Shown here in pieces: positions 24,501 through 30,148 of a stretch of 39,268 bases of DNA (positions within the stretch are counted from its first letter, which is position 1; each line of letters starts with the position of its first letter). Both the position numbers and the translations under genes were made by a program. The notes under the pieces are model-generated. The model did not search any database. It was not told where the DNA came from and saw nothing but the letters and a program-made list of their open reading frames with translations. Origin of the DNA: Saccoglossus kowalevskii (lineage: Eukaryota; Hemichordata; Enteropneusta; Harrimaniidae); NCBI RefSeq assembly GCF_000003605.2, contig NW_003133843.1, positions 676,998 through 716,265 on the forward strand, written 5' to 3'.

Positions 24501-27500
24501 AATGGATATAGTTTGGATTATTATTATCATAAGCTAGTGTGATTACAAGATCGAGTAATTGTTGTTATCCTGTCAGAAATGTTTGTATCGCTGAGATCAA
24601 AAATGACATTAATTACCACACAATTTGTTTTTTCTGTTTACAGTTCAGACATTTAACAGGAATATTGTGACGTTTATCGTACAATAATTGTTAGTGACAT
24701 TTCACATTAAATGTCATCATTATGACTTGTACATATATATGCACCATAGCATTGTGAAGAAGTACATTAGAGGTCAAGGTAGATTAGTTTTAGACTAGTA
24801 GAATCTCAGAATTTATTTATACTCTTATCCTTTTAACACCCAGCATGTCCAGCGTTCTTTTAACGCACAATTCTATTATCATGAACACACCCTTCTCTAA
24901 CTTCTTTGAGTTAATTCTTTTTTGGATCGCAATAAATCGGTGTCCTGCACGGGTATACAATTGAAGTACAATGCAAGAGAACAACAGACAAAATCCAAAC
25001 GAACTAGATGCTATTTTCAGCCACAAAGCTGACCACCGTGCATTGTTGTCGCAGTACACCCGAGGCGATACCAACTTGCGCTTTAACAAAATGCACAAAA
25101 ATAATGTCATGAAGTCGATTTACATGATCAGATAGTTTCATGAACGTTCTTGGAAATTCATGAATATTGCTTATAGCTAAACAAGGAAATATGTGAACGA
25201 AAAATTAGGGTCACACACCAAATCTGATTACATTGTTGATACATGTGGTCTGTTCATGAAAACAAGGGAAGACAATATAATTTCTAGGGTTCAATTTGTT
25301 AGTTAATAATAACTTGTGCAACCACTGTGAAAATTCTTGTCTCATCATTGGATTTTCATTCACACTTTTTATAATCCACTAACTGCTACTATGACAACCT
25401 ATATATCTTCTGAAAGCTTAGATATAGGCAAATACAGTAGTGAATATTCCATACATGTACCAATGTTTATCTAAGGAATTTTAAGTCATGCAAATGACCT
25501 ATGAATTGCACAAGACGTTTGTATCGCTGTAAGCTTGACGAATGTGTGTTATTACTGAAATGTACCATGTCAGAGTTAATCAATGAAAATATACCATGTC
25601 AAACTGGATCAATGAAGTATGCTGTGTCAGAGTGAGTGAGTCAATGAAATTAATACACCAGAGAATGGGTCAATGAAACACATCGTCAAATGTGAATGAA
25701 ATGTTTCCTGTCAGGGTGAATCGATGAAACATGCCATTTCAAAGTGAATCAATGGAATGTTTCATATCAGAATGAATTAATGGAAATGTACTATCTCAGA
25801 ATGAACAAAACCACCTCAGGGTGACCAAGACATACATTTACCATGTTAGAGTGAATCAATGCAAATGTACCATCTCAGAGTGAACAAGGCGTACTACCGG
25901 TATGTCACAGTGCCACTTTACGACACAAATTATAAAAACATGAGGCCATACAAATATGGAATTCTAATTATAATATACATGTACATGTATATTTCAGTTC
26001 TATTAACCCAGCAGGACCTTGGCCACACAGCTGTGCCCTTAAGGCACAGTATTTAACTGTATGTCAGCTTTGAACATATGTAATACAATTGTATCTTTGT
26101 ACGAGTTGTGTACCTGGCACTGCAAAATTAACTTGACACAGTTACAACTATCGTCAATAGACATGTTTATTTAACCTTGGCAGTACCCACAATTTACGGA
26201 GGTCATGGTCATTTTCTTGGATTTCCTATCATAAATTGAAATCCTAGATATTGCAAATCAAATTAAATAAAAGATATTGCAAATTAATTTAAATCAAGAT
26301 ACTACAAATCAATTTAATCTGATATTGCAAATCAATTTGAATTTGTGTCTTTTAGGAAATTTAGTTATTGTAAAATTTAAACATGTTATAATTAGCATTA
26401 CCCCAAAAAATCACTTGATTCATTCCTTCCAAGTGATTATTTTGTCCACAAAGAAATGTGGACAAGCATCCAATAGGAATCAAATTTTCAGTTTCTTGAT
26501 CAAAAGTTTAAATCACTATTTCAGGTAGAACAAACCTCTTAATAGTAACACGAATGTTGCCAATGGTACCATAGAAAAAAGTTAGAACAAGAAACAACAA
26601 AATTCATCTGAATTCAATTTTTAAACATAAAAGATGATTATTGATCACTTCTCTATTCATAATGTTTTTCAGCAGGGCATTACATGTACCTCTGGGTGAA
26701 TAAAAGACAACTCTGTTAATTGCAGTTACATACAGAGAATAATGATTAATAATGTTTATATTCATTATGTCAAAAATTAACAAAGAAATTACGGAAAAAA
26801 AATACATGAAAATGTACCTAATTGTCCCAAACAGAAAGGGGGAGCGGTTATGGCAAGAAGAAATAAGAGTTTTATGTACTGGACCTAAGCATCTAGATTA
26901 CGTGTCTCACAATAGACGTGTCTCGTGTGTTTGGCAAAACAATACAGTACGATATACAGAGGTTTTGTTAGCAAACTTTCAGAATGACAATAAACATATC
27001 CAGTTGTGAAACTTGAGGAAATGTAAACCTGTTGTTTGTTTATTTCTCTCTGGAAAACAGCAGCGAGTTTACAGAGCAGGTGAATACTAAGCGGAGTCAA
27101 TTTTTCTAAAATGGGGGAAAGTGGTTTGGATTTATTTGGGTATGTGATTGCATATAACAATCAAGGGGAAAATAATCAGATCATTGAAACAAAGTTAATG
27201 TCAAAATGTAAATGTTCCAAAACTCATTAGGATTTTGCTGAAGAAATATTGTCTAACAATGGTAAAAAATTACCGAGACTAACATTCCATCTTATTGTCA
27301 ACATAAAATAGATTTAAGAACACTTAATTGTTAGTGCATTTTATGTCTCCATTCAGGTTCTCGTAACTGACAAAAATAGAATGTAGTAGTTGATATTTTT
27401 GTTCAGTGTGGAAGTGACAATAAGTTAATTGCTGTTAACCACCTGTTATCCTTCACTGGCTTGCTACAAAATGGCGGCTATAAATTTGTATACAATAAAA

Positions 27501-30148
27501 AACAATAGCATCACAATGATAATAACAGTTATGCTCAAAAGCCATCAAGTCATGTACAGGGGTAGTATTGTTTTACAGTCTGTCTACTGTCTGCGACAGT
27601 ACATGCTTCTGGCTGACAAACAGAAAAGTAATAGGCTGTGCATAAACAAGGATACTGTAACTAAGTACCCAAGTACATGCAGATATCTCAAGTGTTTTTG
27701 AACTCAAGGTCAACTTATGTTAGGTTATTCACATGCTTGCATTAACCATGGGGTATACTCAACGTTAGTTTGGGTGTACAGACGCCATGTATGTATACTG
27801 TATTTTATTGTAAAATTTCTGATTACTGTAGAATACTTTATTTCCGCTTGGAATTTATTTTCGCTATTTTCGCTGAAGGGATGCTTCAGTCAAATAAAAT
27901 CCAGCGAATATTCTTTTTTTCCTGTATCTCACATTCAACTCATCAAAAATCAGTGAAAATAAATTCTATACAGAACACCCAAAAAGCTTTTTCAGCGAAA
28001 ATTTATTCCAGCTAAAATAAAGTATTTTACAGTAACCAATCTACATTGTCGATGGCCATGCAGTCACATTGTACAGCAGTTTGAGCTTCCACCTTCGCGA
28101 GTCACCAACGACAACTTAATTTCAGATTTAGTTACATTGATAATGACATAGTCCCCATTCAGTTTTTAGTGACTAAGTAAAATCCTTTATTTTCGCTTGA
28201 AAATAATTTTTGCTGAAGAAATAATTCAGTGAAAATAAAATCCAGCGAATATACCTTTTTTCCTATATTTTACATTCAACTTTTTAAAAATCAGTGAAAA
28301 TAAATTCCATACAAAACACCCACAAAGTCTTTTCAGCGAAAATTAATTCCAGCTAAAATAAATTATTTTACAGTATGTCAACTATAAACAATGAAAGGAT
28401 TAGAGAGTATTCCAGAATGTTTAAAAATATGGTGTTACTTCAAATGCAACCTTGTCCAGGTTTTGTTAAGTCATGGTTTTTTTTTTCAGTTCCATGGTTC
28501 AGTCAAAGTTACACCTCTTAGGAATAACATCATTCTAATATCACACACAATTGTGTAATCCACACATAAACCAGTTGGAAATTTTGAATCAAATAACAAA
28601 ACATCATATACACATGTACATGAATATGTACCAGGGTTTAACATGTGCATACCCTGAAATTCATCATCTTTTGTAGAATATTTTGACCAGTCATGGTTAT
28701 TTTAAAAATAAAATTCTAGATGCTTTTAAACAAGCGATGATATCAATTTTTTTCATTACCACTTTAGTTTCTCCTTGAAATTGTTTTTATTCTTGCTCTT
28801 TTTGTTTTGTATACATGTAGTTATTAGTTTTATCATTTTGTTATCAATTACGTTTAAATATCCATTTTACAATCATAAAACTACATCTCATGTACATGTA
28901 TTTTATTTATAACTTTTTATTTAGTTTTGTTGTTATTTTTGTTTGAAGTATTTCTCTATTACTTTTGTGTCTAAGATTTAGTTAATAATGTTTTTTCATC
29001 ATGGTGTAATAACGATTATTATTATACATCTGTCACCGTAACGCCATAAGTGTACAGTATGCCGTAGTTTTGCGATATTTTACAGGGTATTCCAAATATG
29101 GAATGATTACGCGCGCAAGCGTCCACTAATAATAAAAACAAACATGGCTGCCACCAAGGTTTAACGGGACTCCACACAAAGAAGTTCGCTGATTCTGTTC
29201 TAAACTTTTTGGGTTTCGGCATTCCCATGGTGTATCCTTGGAAGAAAAAGATGTATATAATAATAAGGTTAGTATGAGAATACCTCAAAGTTTGCACTCA
29301 GACAGTACGTCGTCGCATCGACCTCCGCTGCGCGATGGTCGATGCTCCAGCTATTTTGTCTTTGTGCATACTTTGAGGTATCCTCGTAATAACCTCATAT
29401 TATTGTAATGTGGTGTTCACTCAATACACAACAGTATCAGCAAGTAAGTAAACACAGTTCTATATCTGACAAACGTACCAAAAAAATAACATGGACCGTG
29501 GTACACACGATATAAGTTAAACGTATTTTTGTTTGTAACATATGGTGAAAACAAATAAATAAAGTAGACATTTCGGATTTGACCAGATTGTAAAACACAT
29601 CAGCCGTAACATCAGCTCATGCCACGACAGTAATAAACTCGCTCATGCAGTAACGAGCGTTTATTTTGGGCGGTAATATGTTTTAATAAATTACTGTTCA
29701 AGTAAACACAATGGAGGTAATGGAAGGTCACTTACACCATAGCATCTAGAGGCCCATGCTTTAATACGTACGAGAAATTATTGGTTTAATTCACGGCGAA
29801 TACGACTTTTCGCGATCTCGATCTGTGATATCTCGCTGAGTAAACGACGACGCGACCTCGCGTTCACAACAAGTTGTGATAGAATACATGGGGTCGCTGA
29901 TCAAAACACTCAACATTGTACGTAGATCGAACACAGCGACACGTAACTTACCGGGGGTTCTTGGAAGACAGAAGGTGGATAAGTCCCCAAAGAAAGTCTT
30001 CTGAGCCTGAGTGACACATAAACGATGTGATAGTTCTTGTTTTTTCCTTGTGCAGATCGTCAACAAAATACTCGAGAGCCACATGAGACTCTTCCGAGTC
30101 CTGCATAAGCAGAGGGAAGTATTCATGTTCGCGCCAGTGTAGCGACAT
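482..30148 (-). CDS. Armadillo-repeat plus three fibronectin III domain protein, 17 exons found, 3' end outside window
   Basis: Spliced gene read on the minus strand; exons (high to low) are 29952-30148, 16845-17025, 15649-15779, 14976-15038 (cut by the gap), 13773-13867, 12791-12987, 11730-11808, 11086-11275, 10084-10359, 8791-8870, 7779-7845, 5905-6101, 5569-5638, 4699-4776, 4269-4381, 1162-1258 and 482-516. All have GT donors and AG acceptors and the frame is kept at each visible junction, giving over 710 residues plus what the gap hides. The first seven exons carry helical repeats of armadillo type (for example NPRVAGNAAYILGTIAE), then three FN3 domains, then a Lys/Ser-rich and Gln-rich tail. 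No signal peptide or membrane segment is seen, so an intracellular scaffold is likely. Armadillo and FN3 folds are both protein-binding; no catalytic motif is visible. The orthologue is not recognised and no function is claimed. Confidence 0.85.
517..1161. other. Intron between exons 16 and 17
   Basis: AT-rich. Contains GTTACCATAGCAAC at 541-554, a full match to the RFX X-box consensus but expected by chance at about this rate. Otherwise nothing recognised. Confidence 0.6.
1162..1258 (-). CDS. Exon 16, Gln/Ser-rich tail
   Basis: Acceptor TTTTCTTGCAG, donor TCTG|GTAAGT. 32 codons plus one base, phase 0 in, which matches exon 15. It begins PRHAQPQGQAQATATI and ends SVQRPQS. No known domain. 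The strong splice sites and phase match on both sides support it. Confidence 0.72.
1601..1807. mobile_element. Miniature transposon, TTAA family, copy 1
   Basis: Shares with 12472-12700 the blocks TCAATATTTCTGGAAATGA, AGCCAACAGACGAAATTTGA and TTTGTGAATTTGTGATGAAA, ending CTGGTGGTGAAAAGG then TTAA (1804-1807). The left end is diverged or missing. Confidence 0.75.
2386..4244. repeat. 27-bp minisatellite, about 69 copies
   Basis: Head-to-tail 27-bp units (core CCAGTGCCAATCTGGACT plus a 9-bp variable part) fill the intron between exons 15 and 16 of the armadillo-FN3 gene. Since 27 is divisible by three, stop-free frames of up to about 550 codons arise on both strands; these are not genes. Main variants are CACAACC, CTCAACC, CACATCC, CGCATGC and CATATCC, arranged in blocks. 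A 135-bp (five-unit) higher-order duplication is visible at 2521 and 2656. Confidence 0.97.
4269..4381 (-). CDS. Exon 15, Lys/Glu-rich disordered tail
   Basis: Acceptor TTTTCCTATAAAG, donor AACAAG|GTAAAA. Two bases plus 37 codons: KKKSKYDRTSPPTNQKEREK, then a Lys/Ser/Thr-rich run ending SANK. Strongly charged and low-complexity, so probably disordered; KKKSK could serve as a nuclear signal or acidic-partner contact, which is only a guess. The frame stays open past the donor into the 27-bp minisatellite, but stops (TGA) at 3854-3852 in units with a CTCAACC variant, so splicing here is the better reading. Confidence 0.75.
4699..4776 (-). CDS. Exon 14, tail after the FN3 domains
   Basis: Acceptor TTTGTCATAG, donor TCGT|GTAAGT. 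Two bases, 25 codons, one base. It reads DDIRSTAPLFAHAPAKQDC and a Lys-rich end, with no fold recognised. Phases match exons 13 and 15. Confidence 0.82.
4873..5468. repeat. 37-bp minisatellite, about 16 diverged copies
   Basis: Units alternate GAGGTGGGTATTATAAT with GAGGTGGCCATTATGCTTAT. Copies differ by substitutions and small indels, so it is older than the 27-bp array. It sits in the intron between exons 13 and 14. Confidence 0.93.
5569..5638 (-). CDS. Exon 13, end of FN3 domain 3
   Basis: Acceptor TACCTTGTAG, donor GAGT|GTAAGT. 23 codons plus one base: VIAVTSEGRCESDPAKKRTL, the F-G strands closing FN3 domain 3, then a basic/acidic linker (KRTLKDE). Confidence 0.88.
5905..6101 (-). CDS. 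Exon 12, FN3 domain 3
   Basis: Acceptor CTCACAACAG, donor ACA|GTAAGT. Two bases plus 65 codons. It reads from the linker HAPGKPSLTVRGRSEVFVSW, with the B-strand Trp, through FELTQNGKVIYSG to LKSDTEYIFT with the conserved Leu and Tyr, so it holds strands A to F of a third FN3 domain. Confidence 0.92.
6460..6725. repeat. Two diverged copies of a roughly 124-bp tandem repeat
   Basis: Both copies contain CATGCACTGAAACACTATGG, then GTATCACATGAC, then a TTTGGAAAAT stretch and a second CACATGACTTG. The internal CACATGAC-TGCCATATTTGGAAAAT part is the same sequence that forms the 34-bp array at 7418-7740 in the same intron. Confidence 0.85.
7418..7740. repeat. 34-bp minisatellite, about 9 copies, one CArG box per unit
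   Basis: Units begin ATGGATCACATGACGTG and continue CCATATTTGGAAAATCT, starting at 7418, 7452, 7486 and so on every 34 bases. Each unit holds a perfect CC(A/T)6GG (SRF-type) site, next to a TGACGTG or TGATGTG element. It lies in the intron just before exon 11's donor side on the minus strand. Confidence 0.95.
7779..7845 (-). CDS. Exon 11, end of FN3 domain 2
   Basis: Acceptor CCCTCTAG, donor CTAG|GTAACA. 22 codons plus one base: VCAYNSKGKGAKATISVRTA, the F and G strands of an FN3 domain (V-A-x-N-x-x-G pattern). A 34-bp minisatellite lies next to it in the following intron. Confidence 0.88.
8598..8774. mobile_element. Related miniature element, CCCAGTGAAT subfamily
   Basis: Contains the inverted pieces TTCACTGGGTTTTAATTTT and TTAAAACCCAGTGAATATG, then ACATTATCTAAATGATAAAA, ending TCATTTTACGG-TA. 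Shares the second half with the copy at 20863-21018. The tail resembles the TA family, so a common origin is likely. Confidence 0.75.
8791..8870 (-). CDS. Exon 10, FN3 domain 2
   Basis: Acceptor TGTATTGCAG, donor CAG|GTGAGA. Two bases plus 26 codons. The split Gly codon joins YIVYNG to KTSTDNTSE; the exon ends SGLAAATTYDIQ, the FN3 E-F region with the conserved Leu and Tyr. Confidence 0.88.
8871..10083. other. Intron between exons 9 and 10
   Basis: ORFs at 8867-9995 have no splice support or known motif. A patch near 9170-9500 (GTCCGGATGCACAGACACAC, then GGAGAACCGCTCAATCCCAT) has a different texture and may be an eroded transposon. No gene seen. Confidence 0.5.
10084..10359 (-). CDS. Exon 9, rest of FN3 domain 1 and first half of FN3 domain 2
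   Basis: Two bases, 91 codons and one base; donor AATG|GTGAGA. It includes the FN3 landmark LxPxxxY (GLIPDKQYTIKLQTYTEG) of domain 1, the linker WVPEAPEEI, and the B-C strands of domain 2 (IKICWSPPLFPNGAVKGYIV). The acceptor is ambiguous: two CAG sites six bases apart (exon start at 10359 or 10353) are both in frame and differ by two residues (Val-Thr). Confidence 0.92.
10497..10668. mobile_element. Miniature transposon, TA family, 5'-worn copy
   Basis: Contains TTTATTTTCACTGATTTTTG, GAGTTGAATGTAAAATATAG and TGAATCATCCCTTCAGC, and ends GGATTTTACAG-TA. Same orientation as the copies at 22451 and 23116. It accounts for an ORF of 63 codons here. Confidence 0.75.
11086..11275 (-). CDS. Exon 8, acidic helix linker and start of FN3 domain 1
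   Basis: Acceptor CTTCTCTTACAG, donor GATG|GTATGT. 63 codons plus one base. The first half is a charged, probably helical linker (EDLREEVTQTIELLKKLE). From PKAPRLDVVDAFSISANWDL the sequence follows the FN3 A and B strands with the conserved Trp, then a C strand with SYKLYD. The intron that follows splits FN3 domain 1 in the middle, as is common in animal FN3 genes. Confidence 0.9.
11730..11808 (-). CDS. Exon 7, last armadillo helices
   Basis: Acceptor ACATTTTTAG, donor AAG|GTAGGT. One base plus 26 codons, reading TLRTFANKNKGCLKLRDHKT. It completes the armadillo region; the basic turn (ANKNKG) is followed by a helix that leads to the linker in exon 8. Confidence 0.85.
11853..12382. mobile_element. 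Putative 530-bp non-autonomous DNA transposon with terminal inverted repeats
   Basis: Left end GGAGCTAAAAAAAAGGAGAC; right end, read inverted, GGAGCTAAAA then a longer A run and GAGACAG. Thus the ends are inverted over about 20-25 bases apart from A-tract length. A 108-codon ORF inside (11988-12314) matches nothing I know and lacks transposase motifs. No clear target duplication is seen, so it may be coincidental. Confidence 0.45.
12472..12700. mobile_element. Miniature transposon, TTAA family, copy 2 (complete)
   Basis: Bounded by TTAA at 12468-12471 and 12701-12704. Ends are inverted: CCTTTTCATCGTTAG on the left and CTGGTGGTGAAAGG on the right. Length about 229 bp and no coding capacity. 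TTAA target duplication is typical of piggyBac-type transposases, so it was probably moved by one in trans. Confidence 0.8.
12791..12987 (-). CDS. Exon 6, armadillo repeats
   Basis: Phase 0 acceptor (ACGTAG), donor GCTAT|GTGAGT at 12790-12789. 65 codons plus two bases. It encodes TGCSKNACFAISCLAASEDG and, near the end, DTETGWFSAM, two further armadillo-type helix cores separated by a Ser-rich loop (DNSSSESM). In frame with exons 5 and 7 (a Met codon is split between 6 and 7). Confidence 0.9.
13318..13597. repeat. 93-bp tandem repeat, three copies
   Basis: Copies start at 13318, 13411 and 13506. Each has ATATGCAAATTACCTAATT, an AGAACTATTTTGTGAATGGT block and AAAAGTTGACTTTGGT. Identity between copies is high (about 90 percent by eye). 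Intronic, between exons 5 and 6. Confidence 0.93.
13773..13867 (-). CDS. Exon 5, armadillo repeat
   Basis: Acceptor TTATTTGCAG, donor ATG|GTAAGA. Two bases plus 31 codons: RGMNSAFALGRLCDMEEG, then ARLLRLRESHKM. Only the frame that takes one base from the previous exon is open (the other two hit stops), so its true upstream neighbour is an exon ending in the gap. The small-residue/Asn core is armadillo-like. Confidence 0.85.
14326..14975. other. Assembly gap, 650 N
   Basis: A run of 650 undefined bases. It removes the 3' part of exon 4 of the armadillo-FN3 gene and possibly one or more further exons. Long open frames crossing it on both strands are artefacts of translating N. Confidence 0.99.
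14976..15038 (-). CDS. Exon 4, armadillo repeat, truncated by assembly gap
   Basis: Acceptor TTTTCCCTCAG at 15041-15039. The one base after it completes the Arg codon left open by exon 3, and the frame then reads LTISEEGSNHILKHPDSQDI before running into the N block. The splice donor lies in the gap. Because exon 3 ends in phase 2 and exon 5 needs one base to its left, the missing sequence must end an exon in phase 1. Confidence 0.75.
15649..15779 (-). CDS. Exon 3, armadillo repeat
   Basis: Starts in phase 0 after TTAAAG and ends with AG|GTAAGC at 15648. It holds 43 codons plus two bases: AESSEGRDWMLQHACLE, then ENVWTASNAALVLA, again the helix-3 core of an armadillo repeat. It joins exon 2 in frame (GTMGTL-AESSEGRDW) and exon 4 through an Arg codon. 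Confidence 0.9.
15870..16800. repeat. 62-63-bp minisatellite, about 15 copies, with CArG and CCAAT motifs
   Basis: Each unit contains ATTGGCTGTGGTTAAATTTG, CCAAATCCATATATGG and a GTGAAAGCATGCCTTAATT-like block. Perfect CCATATATGG sites occur at 15900, 16026, 16089, 16215, 16278, 16341, 16403 and 16746, and a stray partial unit at 17568 has another. The array fills most of the intron between exons 2 and 3. Open frames of 60-111 codons within it are by-products. Confidence 0.95.
16845..17025 (-). CDS. Exon 2, armadillo repeats
   Basis: Acceptor ends TTTCAG just above 17025; donor is TTG|GTAAGT at 16844. One base plus 60 codons. It encodes helices with the armadillo pattern of small residues and Asn (VAGNAAYILGTIAEN, then SESVMNAAGTMGTL). 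The two repeat cores are about 45 residues apart, near the usual armadillo period of about 42. A 62-63-bp minisatellite lies immediately downstream in the next intron. Confidence 0.9.
17026..19053. other. Left part of giant intron 1
   Basis: At 17220-17240 GCCGCCATCTTG is a YY1-type site (CAAGATGGCGGC on the minus strand). A 22-base hairpin-like piece, CAGATTCCTACAAATCTG, lies at 17284-17301. Short ORFs look random. Nothing else recognised. Confidence 0.5.
17560..17605. repeat. Solitary partial unit of the 62-63-bp minisatellite
   Basis: CCATATATGGAATGGACAAG at 17568 followed by GTGATAGTATG and a CTTGACT match the array at 15870-16800, but it lies 0.5 kb beyond exon 2, on the other side of the exon. 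Either the array once spanned further or a unit was transposed. Confidence 0.8.
19054..19103. promoter_or_regulatory. Palindrome cluster: E-box, 18-bp palindrome, TCTCGCGAGA
   Basis: Within 50 bases: CACGTG (19056-19061), the perfect 18-bp palindrome CTAGCAACCGGTTGCTAG (19063-19080), whose centre AACCGGTT matches the Grainyhead/CP2 site, an overlapping RFX-like GTTGCTAGGCAA (19073-19084), and the perfect palindrome TCTCGCGAGA (19094-19103), a motif known from CpG-type promoters. It is a candidate enhancer or alternative promoter in intron 1; function is inferred. Confidence 0.45.
19132..19561. mobile_element. Miniature transposon, TTAA family, copy 3 (reverse, interrupted)
   Basis: The 5' remnant TCTTTTCATCAGAGATTCAC (from 19138) and the main body from 19370 (GTCCCATTTATAGTCTGCAC) to TGGTGGTGAAAAT, followed by TTAA at 19562-19565, are two halves of one copy. 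They are separated by a complete TA-family element at 19160-19367. Confidence 0.85.
19160..19367. mobile_element. Miniature transposon, TA family, inserted inside a TTAA-family copy
   Basis: Begins CTGTAGAATACTTTATTTTC and ends AAATAAAGTATTTCACAA; flanked by TA at 19158-19159 and 19368-19369. The empty-site sequence in copy 4 (CACAAAATAGTCC) has a single TA, which shows directly that TA was duplicated on insertion. About 208 bp, no ORF. Confidence 0.88.
19566..22448. other. Middle part of giant intron 1
   Basis: AT-rich intronic DNA with one miniature element (20863-21018). ORFs at 21064-22393 are short, lack family motifs and have no consistent splice partners. GTTGCTATGG-type half X-boxes occur at 20265 and 22252 (as CCATGGCAAC). 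Confidence 0.5.
20863..21018. mobile_element. Related miniature element, CCCAGTGAAT subfamily
   Basis: Begins CTGTAAAAGTGTTAATTAAT and ends TTAGTCATTTTACTG with TA on both sides (20861-20862, 21019-21020). The body (TTAAAACCCACTGAATATG) matches 8598-8774. About 156 bp. Confidence 0.78.
22451..22627. mobile_element. Miniature transposon, TA family
   Basis: Starts CTGTGAAATACTTTATTTTC, ends AAATAAAATATTCGACAG; TA on both sides (22449-22450, 22628-22629). Body GAGTTGAATGTAAAATATAG-like and TGAATCATTCCTTCAGCG match the family. Confidence 0.85.
23116..23297. mobile_element. Miniature transposon, TA family
   Basis: Starts CTGTGGAATACTTTATTTTA, ends AATAAAGTATTTTGCAG; TA on both sides (23114-23115, 23298-23299). 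Includes GAGTTGAATGTAAAATATAG and TGAATCATTCCTTCAGC. Confidence 0.85.
23966..24191. mobile_element. Miniature transposon, TTAA family, copy 4 (reverse)
   Basis: Runs from CCTTTTCACCACCAG to GATGATGAAAAGG, followed by TTAA (24192-24195); the left flank is ATAA. About 226 bp with inverted ends. Body blocks match copies 1-3 in the opposite orientation to copies 1 and 2. Confidence 0.82.
24196..25555. other. Giant intron 1, between the TTAA element and the 35-bp repeat
   Basis: Contains a T-run/G-run (24239-24272). A minus-strand ORF at 24817-25110 has a hydrophobic stretch (FGFCLLFSCIVLQLY) but no family resemblance or splice support, so it is not called a gene. Confidence 0.5.
25556..25890. 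repeat. Degenerate tandem repeat, about 35-bp units
   Basis: Recurring TGTACCATGTCAGAGT then GAATCAATGAAA, about nine times with much variation in length and sequence. Old minisatellite in intron 1. Confidence 0.8.
26243..26345. repeat. Short tandem repeat, about 30-bp units, four copies
   Basis: GATATTGCAAATCAATTTAA-like units in succession. It generates a run of Asn/Leu/Gln codons on the plus strand that is not a gene. Confidence 0.8.
26346..27823. other. Giant intron 1, right-central part
   Basis: CAAAATGGCGGC at 27467-27478, a YY1-type match, is followed at once by TATAAAT, a promoter-like pairing. The ORF starting there (62-90 codons) has no known motif. Otherwise plain intronic sequence. 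Confidence 0.45.
27826..28032. mobile_element. Miniature transposon, TA family
   Basis: Starts CTGTAGAATACTTTATTTCC, ends AATAAAGTATTTTACAG; TA on both sides (27824-27825, 28033-28034). Same orientation and length as the nested copy at 19160 (about 207 bp). It overlaps the meaningless ORFs at 27717-28015. Confidence 0.87.
28176..28373. mobile_element. Miniature transposon, TA family
   Basis: From AGTAAAATCCTTTATTTTCG to AATAAATTATTTTACAG followed by TA (28374-28375). Body matches the copy only 140 bases upstream, in the same orientation; the left end is slightly diverged. Confidence 0.82.
28374..29951. other. Giant intron 1, next to exon 1
   Basis: Holds CCAAATATGG (a perfect CArG box inside the palindrome TTCCAAATATGGAA, 29090-29104) and the inverted repeat at 29257-29405. 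A minus-strand ORF starting PKPKKFRTESANFFVW after an acceptor-like TTTTTCTTCCAAG (about 29236) could be a leader of another transcript; unsupported. Confidence 0.45.
29257..29405. repeat. Long inverted repeat with nested hairpin
   Basis: Arms of about 41 bases (29257-29298 and 29364-29405, each including ATACCTCAAAGT or its complement ACTTTGAGGTAT) are about 80-85 percent complementary. The 65-base centre holds a second perfect hairpin, GCATCGACC (29315-29323) with GGTCGATGC (29337-29345). A palindromic miniature element or a cruciform is likely; it overlaps the end of a meaningless minus-strand ORF. Confidence 0.75.
29952..30148 (-). CDS. Exon 1 of the armadillo-FN3 gene (start codon exon)
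   Basis: Open from the ATG at 30148 (protein begins MSLHWREHEYFPLLMQ) to a strong donor, CG|GTAAGT, at 29951. It gives 65 codons plus two bases. The next acceptor (17026) supplies one base, making an Arg codon and joining SSKNPR to VAGNAAY, a natural armadillo helix. The ATG is chosen because it opens this frame and no upstream exon is visible; an upstream non-coding exon is not excluded. The sequence is acidic (QDSEESH) then amphipathic, the start of the helical repeat region. The following intron is about 12.9 kb, the largest here. Confidence 0.85.

Noticed and set aside
22668-25110. Minus-strand ORFs with hydrophobic stretches (22668-22940, 23465-23731, 24817-25110) as a membrane protein gene
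   Set aside because: No shared family motif, no matching splice phases between them, and AT-rich codons for Phe, Leu and Ile arise by chance.
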